Shown here piece after piece: positions 8,775 through 17,406 of a stretch of DNA of 64,000 bases. Source of the stretch: UBA6544 sp049601975 (GTDB taxonomy: Bacteria > Pseudomonadota > Alphaproteobacteria > UBA8366). The translations under genes were made by a program, and so were the position numbers. The notes beneath the pieces are model-generated. The model had not been told where the DNA came from, made no database searches, and saw only the letters and a list, made by a program, of their open reading frames with translations. The stretch's first letter is position 1. Each line of letters begins with the position of its first letter. The stretch lies in assembly GCA_049601975.1 (NCBI GenBank), contig JBMYRC010000008.1:1-64000 (forward strand), read 5' to 3'.

Positions 8775-9713
8775 CTAGCCTTTCGCCGTGGCGACATCAC
8801 CCATCTCATGGAGATCGAGCCGCAGTCCCGCCTTCATGACTTGGCCAGGCAACCCTCGCCCCACGGTTTCTTCCACATCACAGGCCAATTCTACCATCTG
8901 GCGGATATCGATCCCAGTCTCGATTCCCATCTCATCCAGCATATAGACCAAGTCTTCGGTGCAAATGTTGCCCGTCGCTTTCGGCGCGAAGGGACACCCG
9001 CCGATCCCGGCAAAGGATGCGTCGTATTTCTCGATCCCCTCGTCTAGTCCGGCGACGACATTCACGAGACCGATGCCACGTGTGTTGTGGAAATGTAGCG
9101 CGATATCCAACTCCGGCACCGCGTCCTGCAAGGTGCGCACGAACTTGGTGACAATCGGCGGCGTCGCCATGCCGGTCGTATCGCCGAGGCCAACGCCCTT
9201 GAACCCATAATCGCGATACCGCTTGGCGATCTTCACGATAGTATCGAGCGAGACGTCGCCTTCAAACGGGCAACCAAATCCGGTAGCGATAGCGCCGTGG
9301 ACCGGAATGCCGGCGGCATCCGCGATCTCGGCCACGCGCTCGAAACCATCCAGAGATTCATCGATTGAACGATTAACGTTCTTCTGATTGTGACTTTCCG
9401 AAGCCGACATAAAGACGATCATCTCGTCGACCTTCGCTTCAACGGCGCGGATCGCCCCATGGGCGTTCGGCACCAACGCCGCGAGCGTACACGGCTTGGA
9501 ACGATTTATACCCTCGAAAACCTCGACCACATCGGACAATTGAGGAATAGCTTTCGGGGAGACGAATGACGAGAACTCTATCCGCGGCACACCCGCCGCG
9601 ATTAATGAGTTCACGAACCGAATTTTCGCATCGGTTGGAATGAAATTCAGTTCTGCCTGCAACCCGTCGCGCGGGCCAACTTCGGTAATCTCAACTTTTG
9701 TAGGTCTCGCCAT
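8775..9713 (-). CDS. Hydroxymethylglutaryl-CoA lyase
   Basis: A 312-residue TIM-barrel aldolase of the DRE-TIM family, which splits HMG-CoA into acetyl-CoA and acetoacetate. It has EVGPRDGLQ near the N-terminus (catalytic Arg and metal-binding Asp), HFHNTRG (metal-binding His pair) and the HMG-CoA lyase signature GIGGCPFAPKATGN with its active-site cysteine. The start at 9713 has GGAGG seven bases upstream and matches the usual N-terminus; a frame from 9758 would add 15 residues with no such site. It is the first gene of a pair with the CoA-transferase. Relatives with this fold also cleave citramalyl-CoA, so that substrate cannot be excluded. Confidence 0.93.
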   Translation of the reverse strand: MARPTKVEITEVGPRDGLQAELNFIPTDAKIRFVNSLIAAGVPRIEFSSFVSPKAIPQLSDVVEVFEGINRSKPCTLAALVPNAHGAIRAVEAKVDEMIVFMSASESHNQKNVNRSIDESLDGFERVAEIADAAGIPVHGAIATGFGCPFEGDVSLDTIVKIAKRYRDYGFKGVGLGDTTGMATPPIVTKFVRTLQDAVPELDIALHFHNTRGIGLVNVVAGLDEGIEKYDASFAGIGGCPFAPKATGNICTEDLVYMLDEMGIETGIDIRQMVELACDVEETVGRGLPGQVMKAGLRLDLHEMGDVATAKG

Positions 9714-9860
9714 TTCCGCCTCCATCAAACGCCTATACAACAGAGGTTTGCTTGCCATGGCGTAGTTTCAAGCGCAAGCAGTTGAAAGAATGGGTGACAT
9801 GTTTTGAATTTAAGGTTCTGGCCCTATCTCCGTAAAAAACCAAATTCGGATTTATAGAAT

Positions 9861-10451
9861 ATGATCATTGGTCTGACCGGCGGCATCGCGTCGGGAAAGT
9901 CGACGGCAGCTCGGTATTTATCAGAAAATGGTGCTTTTGTGATGGACGGTGACGTCCTCGGTCACCGGGCATACGAACCCAATACTGCGGCTTTCGCCCA
10001 AATCGCCGAGACATTCGGCAGCGAAGTTGTTGGGGCCGACGGGCAGATCGACCGCAAAGCGCTGGGAGGTAAAGTCTTCGGCAATCCAAATGCCCTCAAG
10101 CAATTGACCGATATCCTTTACCCGGAAATTCGCCGCATGTTCAGTGAGTGGATAGAGACGACACAAGCCGACAATCCGAATGCCCTACTCGTCATGGACG
10201 CGGCGGTTCTACTGGAAGCCGGTTGGGAAGACCTCGCCGACGAAACCTGGGTCGTCATTGTCGATCCGGATACAGCGGTCGACCGCGCGGTGGCGCGCGA
10301 CGGACTGGATGAAGCCGCCGTGCGCAAACGTATCGCGTCGCAACTTTCAAATGACGAGCGGAGTGCCCGTGCCGATGTCGTTATCGACAACTCCGGCAAT
10401 GAGGCTGCGTTAATCGCACGGCTCGACGCGGAGCTAGCGCGTATTCGTTAG
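9861..10451 (+). CDS. coaE: Dephospho-CoA kinase
   Basis: CoaE performs the last step of coenzyme A synthesis, phosphorylating the 3'-OH of dephospho-CoA. The 196-residue protein begins MIIGLTGGIASGKST, with the Walker A motif at about residues 8-15. It shows DGDVLGH, LLEAGWEDLAD and the lid region with RIASQLSNDERSARAD, then DVVIDNSG. Length is normal. It is read divergently from the HMG-CoA lyase gene, with a 147-base AT-leaning gap between them that probably holds both promoters. Its 3' end overlaps the convergent cupin gene by four bases. Confidence 0.96.
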   Translation: MIIGLTGGIASGKSTAARYLSENGAFVMDGDVLGHRAYEPNTAAFAQIAETFGSEVVGADGQIDRKALGGKVFGNPNALKQLTDILYPEIRRMFSEWIETTQADNPNALLVMDAAVLLEAGWEDLADETWVVIVDPDTAVDRAVARDGLDEAAVRKRIASQLSNDERSARADVVIDNSGNEAALIARLDAELARIR

Positions 10452-11032
10452 ACGCCCGCCGCGACACCAGCTTCGTAGCGAATTCCCGCCTCGCGGAAAG
10501 TAGCGCGGGTTTGGTCCATATCCCATGGTTCGTGAACCAAGGTTTCATGGTTCCATTGACTTCGTGGTATCGGCGGCTCGAAGAAATTCCCGCCATAGAC
10601 ATGGATGGCGCTTGTTAGCTTCGGCAGCGGATTAGCCACGGAATGGATAATATCCTTCCCCATGGTCGCGACCTGCCCCGGCCCCATGGAATCGGCACCC
10701 GCCGCTTCCAAGTCGGGCGAACCGTTGTTCCCAGCACCATCTCCGATGCGACGCCAGAACACATTATCCTCGCGACCGCCATAAATGCCGATCACCGCGA
10801 ACATATTGTGGTTATGCGGCAACAGGGTCATGTACGGAGCCCAGATAAAATTGATGATGGTCAGATCATCGTCATTATAAATCGGAAAGACGCCCGCTTC
10901 AGTCGGCTCTCCTAATTCCTTGATGATGCTCGACGGATCTGCCGTCGCTTCTGACACCAACTCACGAATAGCCTTTTGGCCTTCGCCGACAGCTGACTTG
11001 CAGGCATCGACAAACCGATCTTTTTGAAACAC
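10448..11032 (-). CDS. Cupin-type metal enzyme, cysteine dioxygenase-like
   Basis: A 194-residue protein of the double-stranded beta-helix group often listed as cysteine dioxygenase-like or predicted metal-dependent enzyme. The segment LLPHNHNMFAVIGIYGG supplies the two metal-binding histidines. HSVANPLPKLTSAIHVYGG supplies the third, plus a second His. These match thiol dioxygenase-type iron sites. The start is a GTG with GGGGAG about nine bases upstream. True cysteine dioxygenases carry a Cys-Tyr crosslink pair that I cannot identify here, so the thiol substrate is uncertain. It is the only gene on this strand between coaE and the SDR pseudogene. Confidence 0.75.
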   Translation of the reverse strand: MFQKDRFVDACKSAVGEGQKAIRELVSEATADPSSIIKELGEPTEAGVFPIYNDDDLTIINFIWAPYMTLLPHNHNMFAVIGIYGGREDNVFWRRIGDGAGNNGSPDLEAAGADSMGPGQVATMGKDIIHSVANPLPKLTSAIHVYGGNFFEPPIPRSQWNHETLVHEPWDMDQTRATFREAGIRYEAGVAAGV

Positions 11033-11156
11033 CCGAAGTTCTCCCCGGTTTTTGTATTATCGCAAACAGACGCGGAGATAATGAAACGCTGACTAGGAAG
11101 CCGCAATATCAGGAATAAGAATTTCCACACATTAACGCGTAAACATACAAGATACG

Positions 11157-11915
11157 CTACATACTGAGCGCGCCGCCGTCTATTACGAGTTCCGTTCCCG
11201 TCACATAGGACGATTCGTCCGAGGCGAGATAAATCACCCCCGAGACGATCTCGTCGATTAATCCGGCGCGCCTCATCGGTACCCGTGACAGACGCTCCGC
11301 GAGCGCTTCCGGCGTCGGAAAGGCGGCACGGAACATTTCCGTGTCGACAGGCCCCGGATGGACGGAATTGCAACGGATATTATCCTTCGCATGCTGCGTC
11401 GCCGTTACCTTGGAGAAGACCCGGATGGCCCCTTTACTGGCGGCTTAAGCGGGCTCCTGGGTCGTCGATAGACCAATGCCGGCGATCGACGAAATATTCA
11501 CGATCGACCCACCGCTACCCGCACGCATCACTGGGATCGCGACTTTCGTCCCGAGAAAGACGCCCTTGGCATTCACGCCCATGACAAGGTCCCATTCCTC
11601 CGCTGTACGTTCCTCGATGGGAATGCGCGGTATCAGAATGGCGGCATTGTTGATCAAAATATCCAGCCGACCGTATGTCGCCACGGCGAAATCAACGGCA
11701 GTGCGCCAATCATCTTCGCTGGTTACGTCCAAATTTCGGTAGTGAGCCTTTCCACCCGCCGCTCGAATTTCCGCCTCGACCGCTTGTCCTTCCGCATCGG
11801 CAATGTTTCCGAAGATCACCTTCGCGCCCTCTGCCGCGAAGACGCGCGCTTCGGCGGCTCCTTGGTTCTTTGAACCGCCGCTGATGAGCGCGACCTTGTC
11901 CTGCAATCGTCCTAT
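11157..11915 (-). pseudogene. Inactivated short-chain dehydrogenase: catalytic Tyr codon is TAA, start codon is ATA
   Basis: Read through one stop, the frame encodes a complete classical SDR: LISGGSKNQGAAEA cofactor loop, NNAAI, SIVNISS with the catalytic Ser, and a normal C-terminal half ending TGTELVIDGGA. The single in-frame stop, TAA at 11445-11447, sits exactly where the catalytic tyrosine of YxxxK should be: the frame reads stop-AASK. The expected start is an ATA at 11913-11915, placed six bases after GGAGGG, where relatives begin with Met-Gly-Arg-Leu. The first in-frame TTG (11906) has poor spacing to that site. Two independent point changes point to a true pseudogene, not a sequencing slip. 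It is the last gene of the DUF1330-LLM operon, 19 bases after the LLM gene. Confidence 0.9.
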
Positions 11916-11934
11916 ATCGGTCCCTCCCGTATTT

Positions 11935-12795
11935 TCAGAGATATTCTTCCGCGAGCCGGTCCAGCCAACGTTCTAGTTCATCAAGATCACGGCCGACGAT
12001 CATCGCCACCAATTCATCAATGCCGGCGTCTTCATATTCGGCGGCGCGATCCTTATTCAGTTTGTGACCATATGGACAAATGACGACCTCAATATCCGCG
12101 CGCGTTCGTTCCCTTTTCTCAAGAAAACCGTCAAGGCGCGACAGATGACCTCGGGTCTCTGCCGCAGTCGCGTTAAACCCGTACCAGCCATCTCCCATCT
12201 CCGCGACGCGCCGTAGCGCAGCATTGCTTTCGCCGCCAAAGTAGATCGGCGGTCCAGGTTGCTGGATCGGTTTTGGATACTGGCGGCAAGGCGCCAAGGT
12301 GTAGAATTCGCCGGAATACGATGACACATCGTCTTCCCAAAGCGATTTTATCACCTCGAGATACTCGTGACAGCGGGCGCCACGGCGCTCGAACGGTACA
12401 TCGAGGGCAGCGAATTCCTCCTCCAGCCAACCGACACCAACACCGAAATCCACCCGTCCGCCGGAGAGATAATCGACCGCCGCGATTTCCTTTGCCGTGT
12501 AGACGGGATTCCGCTGCGGGACGAGACAAATCCCCGTGCCCAGACGAATGCGGGTCGTCTGCGCGGCCATGAAGCTAAGGGCGGTGATCGGCTCCAACAG
12601 TCCCTTGTCGCCGCGAACCGGAATCTTGCCGTCGTCCTCATAGGGATACTCCGCATCGTAATCGTCGAAGAGCACGACATGCTCGCCAAGCCAAATACCA
12701 TGGAACCCACGGTCTTCAGCTCCTCTCGCGAGTGCGCTTACATAGGTCGCATCGTTTTGAGGACTGACGAGTGGCGCAAACAAACTAACCCGCAT
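11935..12795 (-). CDS. LLM-class flavin- or F420-dependent oxidoreductase
   Basis: A 286-residue luciferase-like monooxygenase-fold protein. The start MRVSLFAPL, GEHVVLFDDY, then RIRLGTGICLVPQRNP and DFGVGVGWLEEEFAALDVPFERRG (broken here for length) are the features of the F420-type LLM subfamily. Such enzymes oxidise or reduce small organics using FMNH2 or F420. Which cofactor is used here cannot be read from the sequence, although F420 is uncommon in most alphaproteobacteria. The ATG is preceded by GGAGGAGAAATTC, a strong ribosome site. It lies between the DUF1330 gene and the dead SDR on one strand. Confidence 0.88.
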   Translation of the reverse strand: MRVSLFAPLVSPQNDATYVSALARGAEDRGFHGIWLGEHVVLFDDYDAEYPYEDDGKIPVRGDKGLLEPITALSFMAAQTTRIRLGTGICLVPQRNPVYTAKEIAAVDYLSGGRVDFGVGVGWLEEEFAALDVPFERRGARCHEYLEVIKSLWEDDVSSYSGEFYTLAPCRQYPKPIQQPGPPIYFGGESNAALRRVAEMGDGWYGFNATAAETRGHLSRLDGFLEKRERTRADIEVVICPYGHKLNKDRAAEYEDAGIDELVAMIVGRDLDELERWLDRLAEEYL

Positions 12796-12865
12796 GAATT
12801 TCTCCTCCGGAAACAGAACACCTTAGCTTGATGTAATCCGATCCCGGGCGAAGACACGATCCGAA

Positions 12866-13270
12866 CTAAGTCGGGCCGAACGCGTATCCTTCGCCCGTGC
12901 AACGATGAATGGTAGCATATTCCACGGCTTCATTGCGCAGGCGGTAGTTGTTCTCGGCACCGGGTGCCTTCGGAAGATCGAGAAAGGCTTGATGGGACGG
13001 GTACCATGCAGCCAAAATTTCATGCATCACTTGGTCGCCAACCACGCGGCCCAAGACCGGCGTGCGCCACAGTATCTTACCGCCGGCATTCGGCAGGAAA
13101 GCTTCGAGCCCGTTTATATAGGCGAGATAGAGTTCCCCATCCGGAAAACCGGCTTCGCTAACATACCGGTTCAGATTGATCATCGTCGCCGGTCGGTCGT
13201 CACCGCTTTCGGCAACGGCCCGGATCGCCGCCGTCTCCTTCTCATCCCGCGGGAATCTCATTGCCACCAT
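12866..13270 (-). CDS. DUF1330-family small protein
   Basis: A 134-residue protein with ATMINLNRY near residue 30 and a central RTPVLGRVVGD segment, followed by AAWYPSHQAFLDL, the pattern of the DUF1330 ferredoxin-like alpha/beta-barrel fold. No enzymatic role is established for the family. The ATG at 13270 has AGGGAA about eight bases upstream. It is the first gene of a likely operon with the LLM oxidoreductase (70 bases downstream) and the ruined SDR, so it may once have served the same small-molecule pathway (inference). Confidence 0.78.
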   Translation of the reverse strand: MVAMRFPRDEKETAAIRAVAESGDDRPATMINLNRYVSEAGFPDGELYLAYINGLEAFLPNAGGKILWRTPVLGRVVGDQVMHEILAAWYPSHQAFLDLPKAPGAENNYRLRNEAVEYATIHRCTGEGYAFGPT

Positions 13271-13528
13271 CGTTACTTCCCTCTCATAAATTCAAGTTGA
13301 AAATGGAATGTAGCGCGCGGGCTGCGATCGTCCCTAGGTTTCTGCAAACGCCGCGACATTGTCCCGATGTTCCGGTTCGATGATACCCTCGGTATTCCAC
13401 AGTACGTCGAAGGCGCAGGTAATGATCTAGACGTCCAATATTAATCGTTATGACAAAGGTCCGTGATCGACAGAGCGTGTCCTTATGACTCATTGAAGTC
13501 GCCAACCGAATCAACGTGTCAGATCACC

Positions 13529-15349
13529 GTGTCCACGCCACCAACAGAAGCCTCCCTTGAACAAGCCGCCGCACGTGTAGCCAACGAACGTGGCGCCGCG
13601 CTGGCGCATCAGGGACATTTTTTTTCGAAGCCGCGGTGGCGCTTGAAGAGGCATGCGAATTATATTCAAAGTTCGCGGATGCCTTTAGCAACCTAGGGAC
13701 CGTGTTGCGCCGACTGGGAGATGTCGAAGGGGCCATCACGCAATTCGAGGAAGCCATCCGGGTTCGTCCCGATTTCGCGGCGGCGTACTGCAATCTCGGT
13801 AATGCCTACGGGCTGAATGACGATAAGACAGCTGCCGTGGAATCTTACAGAGCGGCCATCGCCCATCGCGGCGACTATGCGGAAGCCTGGAACAATTTAG
13901 CCCGTCTGTTGAACGACGGCGATCACTACAAGGAAGCACTGGAGGCCTGTCTCAAAGAATTGCAATCCGCGCCGGAGAATCCTCATTTGCGGAATATCGC
14001 CGGTAATGCCTGTCAAGGCCTCGGACGATTCTCACATGCGATCGAACAGTATCGCTACGCAATCAAAAAACACCCAGCATGAGCGAGGCCTAGAGCAATC
14101 TTGGAATTGTCCTGAAGGAAGTGGGGCAGCTGGAAGCATCGATTGCGGTGCATAGAAAGGCCGTCAACCTTGCGCCCGAGGATATCGGGGCTCTCAACAA
14201 TATGGGCACGAGCGAACAGTCATCGGGAATGCTGGATGAAGCAATCCTAACTTTCGAACGCGTGCTTTAATTGGATCGCAGCGCGGTGATCACAAAAATC
14301 AACCTCGCGATGGTGTTGATGGAAAGGAACGATATCGACCGGGCCATCCCCTTATTCGAGGAAGTCGTCGAGACCGCATCTTTTGGTGACGAAACGCCGG
14401 AACATGCGTTGGCCCACAAAAATTTAGGCCTCTCCCTCATGTTGAAAGGCGAATTCGATACTGGCGCGAAACATTACGCCTGGCGATGGGCGACGCGGGA
14501 TTTACCCCGCGCGATCTCACCTCTCCGGTCTGGGCGGTTGAGAAATTGAACGGTGAGTCGGTATTCGTCCATTGGAAACAGGGGTTTGGAGACGCGGTAC
14601 AGTTTGCGCGGTTTGCGGCGCACATCAGAGATCGCGGCGGCCGACCGATCTTGGAGGTCCCTGCTCCTTTAGCACCACTGCTCAAGACCGCAAACGGTAT
14701 CGAGGACATTGTCATCGAGGGCACGACACCGCAGGAGACCGATCTCCATATTCCAATGTTCGATTTGCTAGGAGCGCTCTCGGTCAGTTCACAGAACCTT
14801 CCAGGGACGATCCCTTATCTGAAAGTCGATCCAGACAGAGGCGAGCAGTGGTCAGACAGAATTCCAGAGACCGGCCGCCTCCGGGTCGGCCTTGTATGGG
14901 CCAGTCGTCCGACCCACCGAAATGATCGCAACAGGTCTATTCCGCTGGAAGCCATGCTCCCGCTCCTACGGCAGACAGGTGTAGACTTTTATGCGCTTCA
15001 AGTTTGAGAGCGAGTGAGCGAGATAGCAACAGCTGGTTTGGCAAATGATTTGATCGACCTCTCGCCCCGCTTGAGCGATTTCGCTGAGACGGCGGCGGCG
15101 CTCGATCAGTTGGACTTATTGATCTCCGTTGACACGTCCGTCGTCCATGTCGCTGGCCCCATCAATCGGCCGGCATGGGTGCTGCTTCCCCATGCACCGG
15201 ATTGGCGGTGGGGATTAGAAGATGGCACCAGCCCGTGGTATCCGAGCTTACGACTTTGGCGTCAGCCTGAGTTCGGCGATTGGGACAAGGTCTTGGAAAA
15301 TATCGCCGAAACGTTGCGTACGGAACGCAAAACGCTTCGGCGACGATAA
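13529..15349 (+). pseudogene. Degraded TPR protein with C-terminal glycosyltransferase-like domain
   Basis: Pieces in successive frames join into one protein: several tetratricopeptide repeats (AFSNLGTVLRRLGD, AYCNLGNAYG, AWNNLARLLNDGD, NLGIVLKEVGQ), then a glycosyltransferase-like domain with HWKQGFGDAVQFARF and SVDTSVVHVAGP, ending in PDWRWGLEDGTSPWYPSLRL. Lesions: an eight-T run at 13618-13625 that shifts frame; a frame change near 14079; TAG at 14091-14093 where Trp is expected (SEA-stop-SNLG); TAA at 14268-14270; a frame change near 14500; and TGA at 15005-15007 where Gly is expected. So many defects mean the gene is dead. The start is uncertain; a GTG at 13529 suits the TPR N-terminus. 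Intact relatives are large proteins with TPRs fused to a glycosyltransferase-like fold. Confidence 0.88.
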
Positions 15350-15353
15350 CGCG

Positions 15354-16721
15354 TTAGGAACAGTCGACCATCAGTTCGGAGATATCGTCCAGTGTCTCTA
15401 ACTTGGACACTGTCTCGATCACTTTCTCAGTCTTCTCTTTACCAATTAGCGGCTCGCAACATCCCCGGAATTTCTTCACGAGTTTTTCCCATTGCGCCGA
15501 AAGATCGGCCGCCGGGATGCCCGCATCGTATTTCTCGTAATGGACGACGCCATCTTTGGTGTGAATGGTAACTTCGGCCTCCATGCGTTCCAGTGTATCC
15601 TTCTCGCTGACGACTACTTTCTGGAACAGCTCAACCAAAGCCGGACTATAGACGTTCTCATCGCTATAGGTCTCTAGGCGCGCCGTATCCTCACCGGCGA
15701 TGGCGATAGCCGCGCAGAACCGCAAGCTGAACTTCCCTTCCAGGCCGGTCGTCGGTGTCGGAATTCCGCAGACATCAAGGAATCCTGTGCGAACCGCCAC
15801 TTCAATCCGTTCAATATTATCAGGATCGATCTCTGCCTTCTTCTGCATCGCGTGAATGGCTTCGATAGTCCCGTGCGTGCCGTAACAGGCCGCGTGATAT
15901 TTGAAGAGCGTATCCCTAACTTCGAAACGCTCGCCCAAGCCAAGCAAGCCCGCCTCGATATTCGGCGCTTCCGATTGGGTATGCGCAAATCCTTGATGGC
16001 GCTCCAACACGTCGGGGCGTGAGGTAAACCCTCGCGCCGCCATGTTCGCGGCAAACAACCCGTTTTGCGCGGCTTTCCCGGCATGAAGTGGTTTACACAT
16101 CGTGCCGAACATGGATTTCAGACCCGCCGCTTGTGTGCCCGCGATGCCCATCGCCAGCGCACATTTCTCGCCGTCTAGCCCCATCATATGCGCGGCACCA
16201 ACCGCTGCGCCGAATGTCCCGATGGTTGCCGTCGAATGCCAGCCCTTCTCGTAATGTGTCATGCCCATATAAGCGCCGACCCGGCATTCCGCATCGACAC
16301 CGGCCGCAAATGCGGTCAATACATCCTTGCCGCTCCTCCCGTCCCTCTCGCCGAGTGCCAGGACGACGGGCGCCACCGGCACTGTCGGATGGCCCTGAAG
16401 GCGCGTCTGCACATCGTCATAGTCAAGCGCATGAGAAGAGCTGCCGTTGATCAGGGCCGCTTGGGAGGTGCTCACCTTACGACCGTCGCCAACAACAGTC
16501 GCCTGGGCCGTGCCGCCATCAGCTTCCGCTTGTTCGATCAACATATGTGTCAGTGGCTCTTCGAGGCCCGCCACCGTCACGCCGATCCAATCCAAAAGGC
16601 AGTGTTTTGCCGCCTCAATCGCTTCTTCGGAAAGGTCTTCGTACTTCAGGCCCATCGTGAAATCAGCGAGGGTCTTGGTGATCTCCGGATCGTGGCCGTG
16701 ACTTTCTGGGGCTTGCGACAT
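15354..16721 (-). CDS. MmgE/PrpD family protein (2-methylcitrate dehydratase-like)
   Basis: A 455-residue member of the MmgE/PrpD family, which includes 2-methylcitrate dehydratase, cis-aconitate decarboxylase and imine hydrolases. Typical segments are AAKHCLLDWIGVTVAG, LINGSSSHALDYDD, GHPTVPVAPVVLAL and KPLHAGKAAQNGL, the last two lying around the active site. The start at 16721 has GGAG seven bases upstream; a frame from 16805 would add 28 unlikely residues. No methylcitrate synthase (prpC) or lyase (prpB) is nearby, so a propionate role is not supported. A second family member lies only 700 bases away, beyond a methyltransferase gene. Confidence 0.92.
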   Translation of the reverse strand: MSQAPESHGHDPEITKTLADFTMGLKYEDLSEEAIEAAKHCLLDWIGVTVAGLEEPLTHMLIEQAEADGGTAQATVVGDGRKVSTSQAALINGSSSHALDYDDVQTRLQGHPTVPVAPVVLALGERDGRSGKDVLTAFAAGVDAECRVGAYMGMTHYEKGWHSTATIGTFGAAVGAAHMMGLDGEKCALAMGIAGTQAAGLKSMFGTMCKPLHAGKAAQNGLFAANMAARGFTSRPDVLERHQGFAHTQSEAPNIEAGLLGLGERFEVRDTLFKYHAACYGTHGTIEAIHAMQKKAEIDPDNIERIEVAVRTGFLDVCGIPTPTTGLEGKFSLRFCAAIAIAGEDTARLETYSDENVYSPALVELFQKVVVSEKDTLERMEAEVTIHTKDGVVHYEKYDAGIPAADLSAQWEKLVKKFRGCCEPLIGKEKTEKVIETVSKLETLDDISELMVDCS

Positions 16722-16829
16722 TTCTATCTCCAAAATCGATGAGGAATTTGTTGATACAAATATAGCAGGTCGGCCCCAGGTCCAGCGAGCCTCTTTGCAT
16801 TGCAATTTCGCTCCGATAAGTTGGCTGGC

Positions 16830-17357
16830 ATGTCAGAGGTACCATTACGACTGCATATCGGCGGCGAAGAACCCAAGGACGGTTGGACGATCTTGAATGT
16901 GCAAGAAGGTCCCCATGTCGACGCTCTCGGTGATTGCCGCGATCTTTCCGGCTATTCGGAAGGATCCGTTGCCGAAATTTACGCGAGCCACGTCTTCGAG
17001 CATCTAGGCTATCTCGACGATCTGCCGAAGGCCCTGACGGAATGCCACCGCGTATTGTCGAGCGGCGGCAAACTGCGGATCAGTGTTCCTGATTTCGAAA
17101 CGCTCTGCCGCCTGTTCCTGCATCCACAATTGGATATGGAGCAGCGCTTCGCCATCATGCGGATCGCCTTCGGCGGCCAAACCGATTCTTACGATTTCCA
17201 CATGGTGGGTCTGACGTTAGAATTTTTGAGTGACTATCTCTCCGTCGCGGGATTTAGCACCGTCGAACGCGTTGAGACTCACGATCTGTTCGAGGACTCC
17301 AGCACGCTAGAGATCGGTGGTGTGCAGATCAGTCTGAACGTGATCGCGACGAAATAA
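16830..17357 (+). CDS. SAM-dependent methyltransferase-like protein (type 11 fold)
   Basis: A 175-residue protein with the short-form methyltransferase layout used in surface polysaccharide and small-molecule modification. It has LHIGGEEPKDGWTILNV near the start, DCRDLSGYSEGSVAEIYASH (strand and acidic end) and HVFEHLGYLDDLPKALTECHRVL followed by GGKLRISVPDF. The N-terminal SAM-binding glycine loop is reduced (HIGGE), so catalytic activity is not certain. The ATG at 16830 is preferred over a longer frame from 16800. It lies alone between two MmgE/PrpD genes on the opposite strand; no linked sugar gene is seen apart from the nearby dead glycosyltransferase. Confidence 0.82.
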   Translation: MSEVPLRLHIGGEEPKDGWTILNVQEGPHVDALGDCRDLSGYSEGSVAEIYASHVFEHLGYLDDLPKALTECHRVLSSGGKLRISVPDFETLCRLFLHPQLDMEQRFAIMRIAFGGQTDSYDFHMVGLTLEFLSDYLSVAGFSTVERVETHDLFEDSSTLEIGGVQISLNVIATK

Positions 17358-17359
17358 TT

Positions 17360-17397
17360 CGTTTCCCGGCTACTGCAATGCAGATAACCGGGAAACG
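17360..17397. terminator. Bidirectional hairpin between convergent genes
   Basis: CGTTTCCCGG at 17360-17369 pairs with CCGGGAAACG at 17388-17397, a perfect ten-base stem with a short inner CTGC/GCAG pairing. It lies three bases after the methyltransferase stop and ten bases before the end of the convergent MmgE/PrpD gene. The likely role is transcription stop for both. There is no long T run, so the strength is unknown. Confidence 0.7.
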
Positions 17398-17406
17398 ACG
17401 CCGAAA

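Noticed and set aside
9714..9758. Upstream start for HMG-CoA lyase at 9758
   Set aside because: The internal ATG at 9713 has a strong GGAGG site and matches the usual N-terminus of the family.
11445..11447. Possible stop-codon recoding (read-through or reassigned codon) to explain interrupted genes
   Set aside because: Lesions use TAA, TAG and TGA and include frameshifts and a lost start. All three stops also end intact genes here (for example TAG for coaE, TGA for purE, TAA for acyl-operon genes), so reassignment does not fit.
13334..13436. Minus-strand codons reading like a protein end (AFDVLWNTEGII, then EPEHRDNVAAFAET and stop)
   Set aside because: Only about 30 codons, preceded by a stop and with no identifiable family; possibly a remnant, but too little to call.
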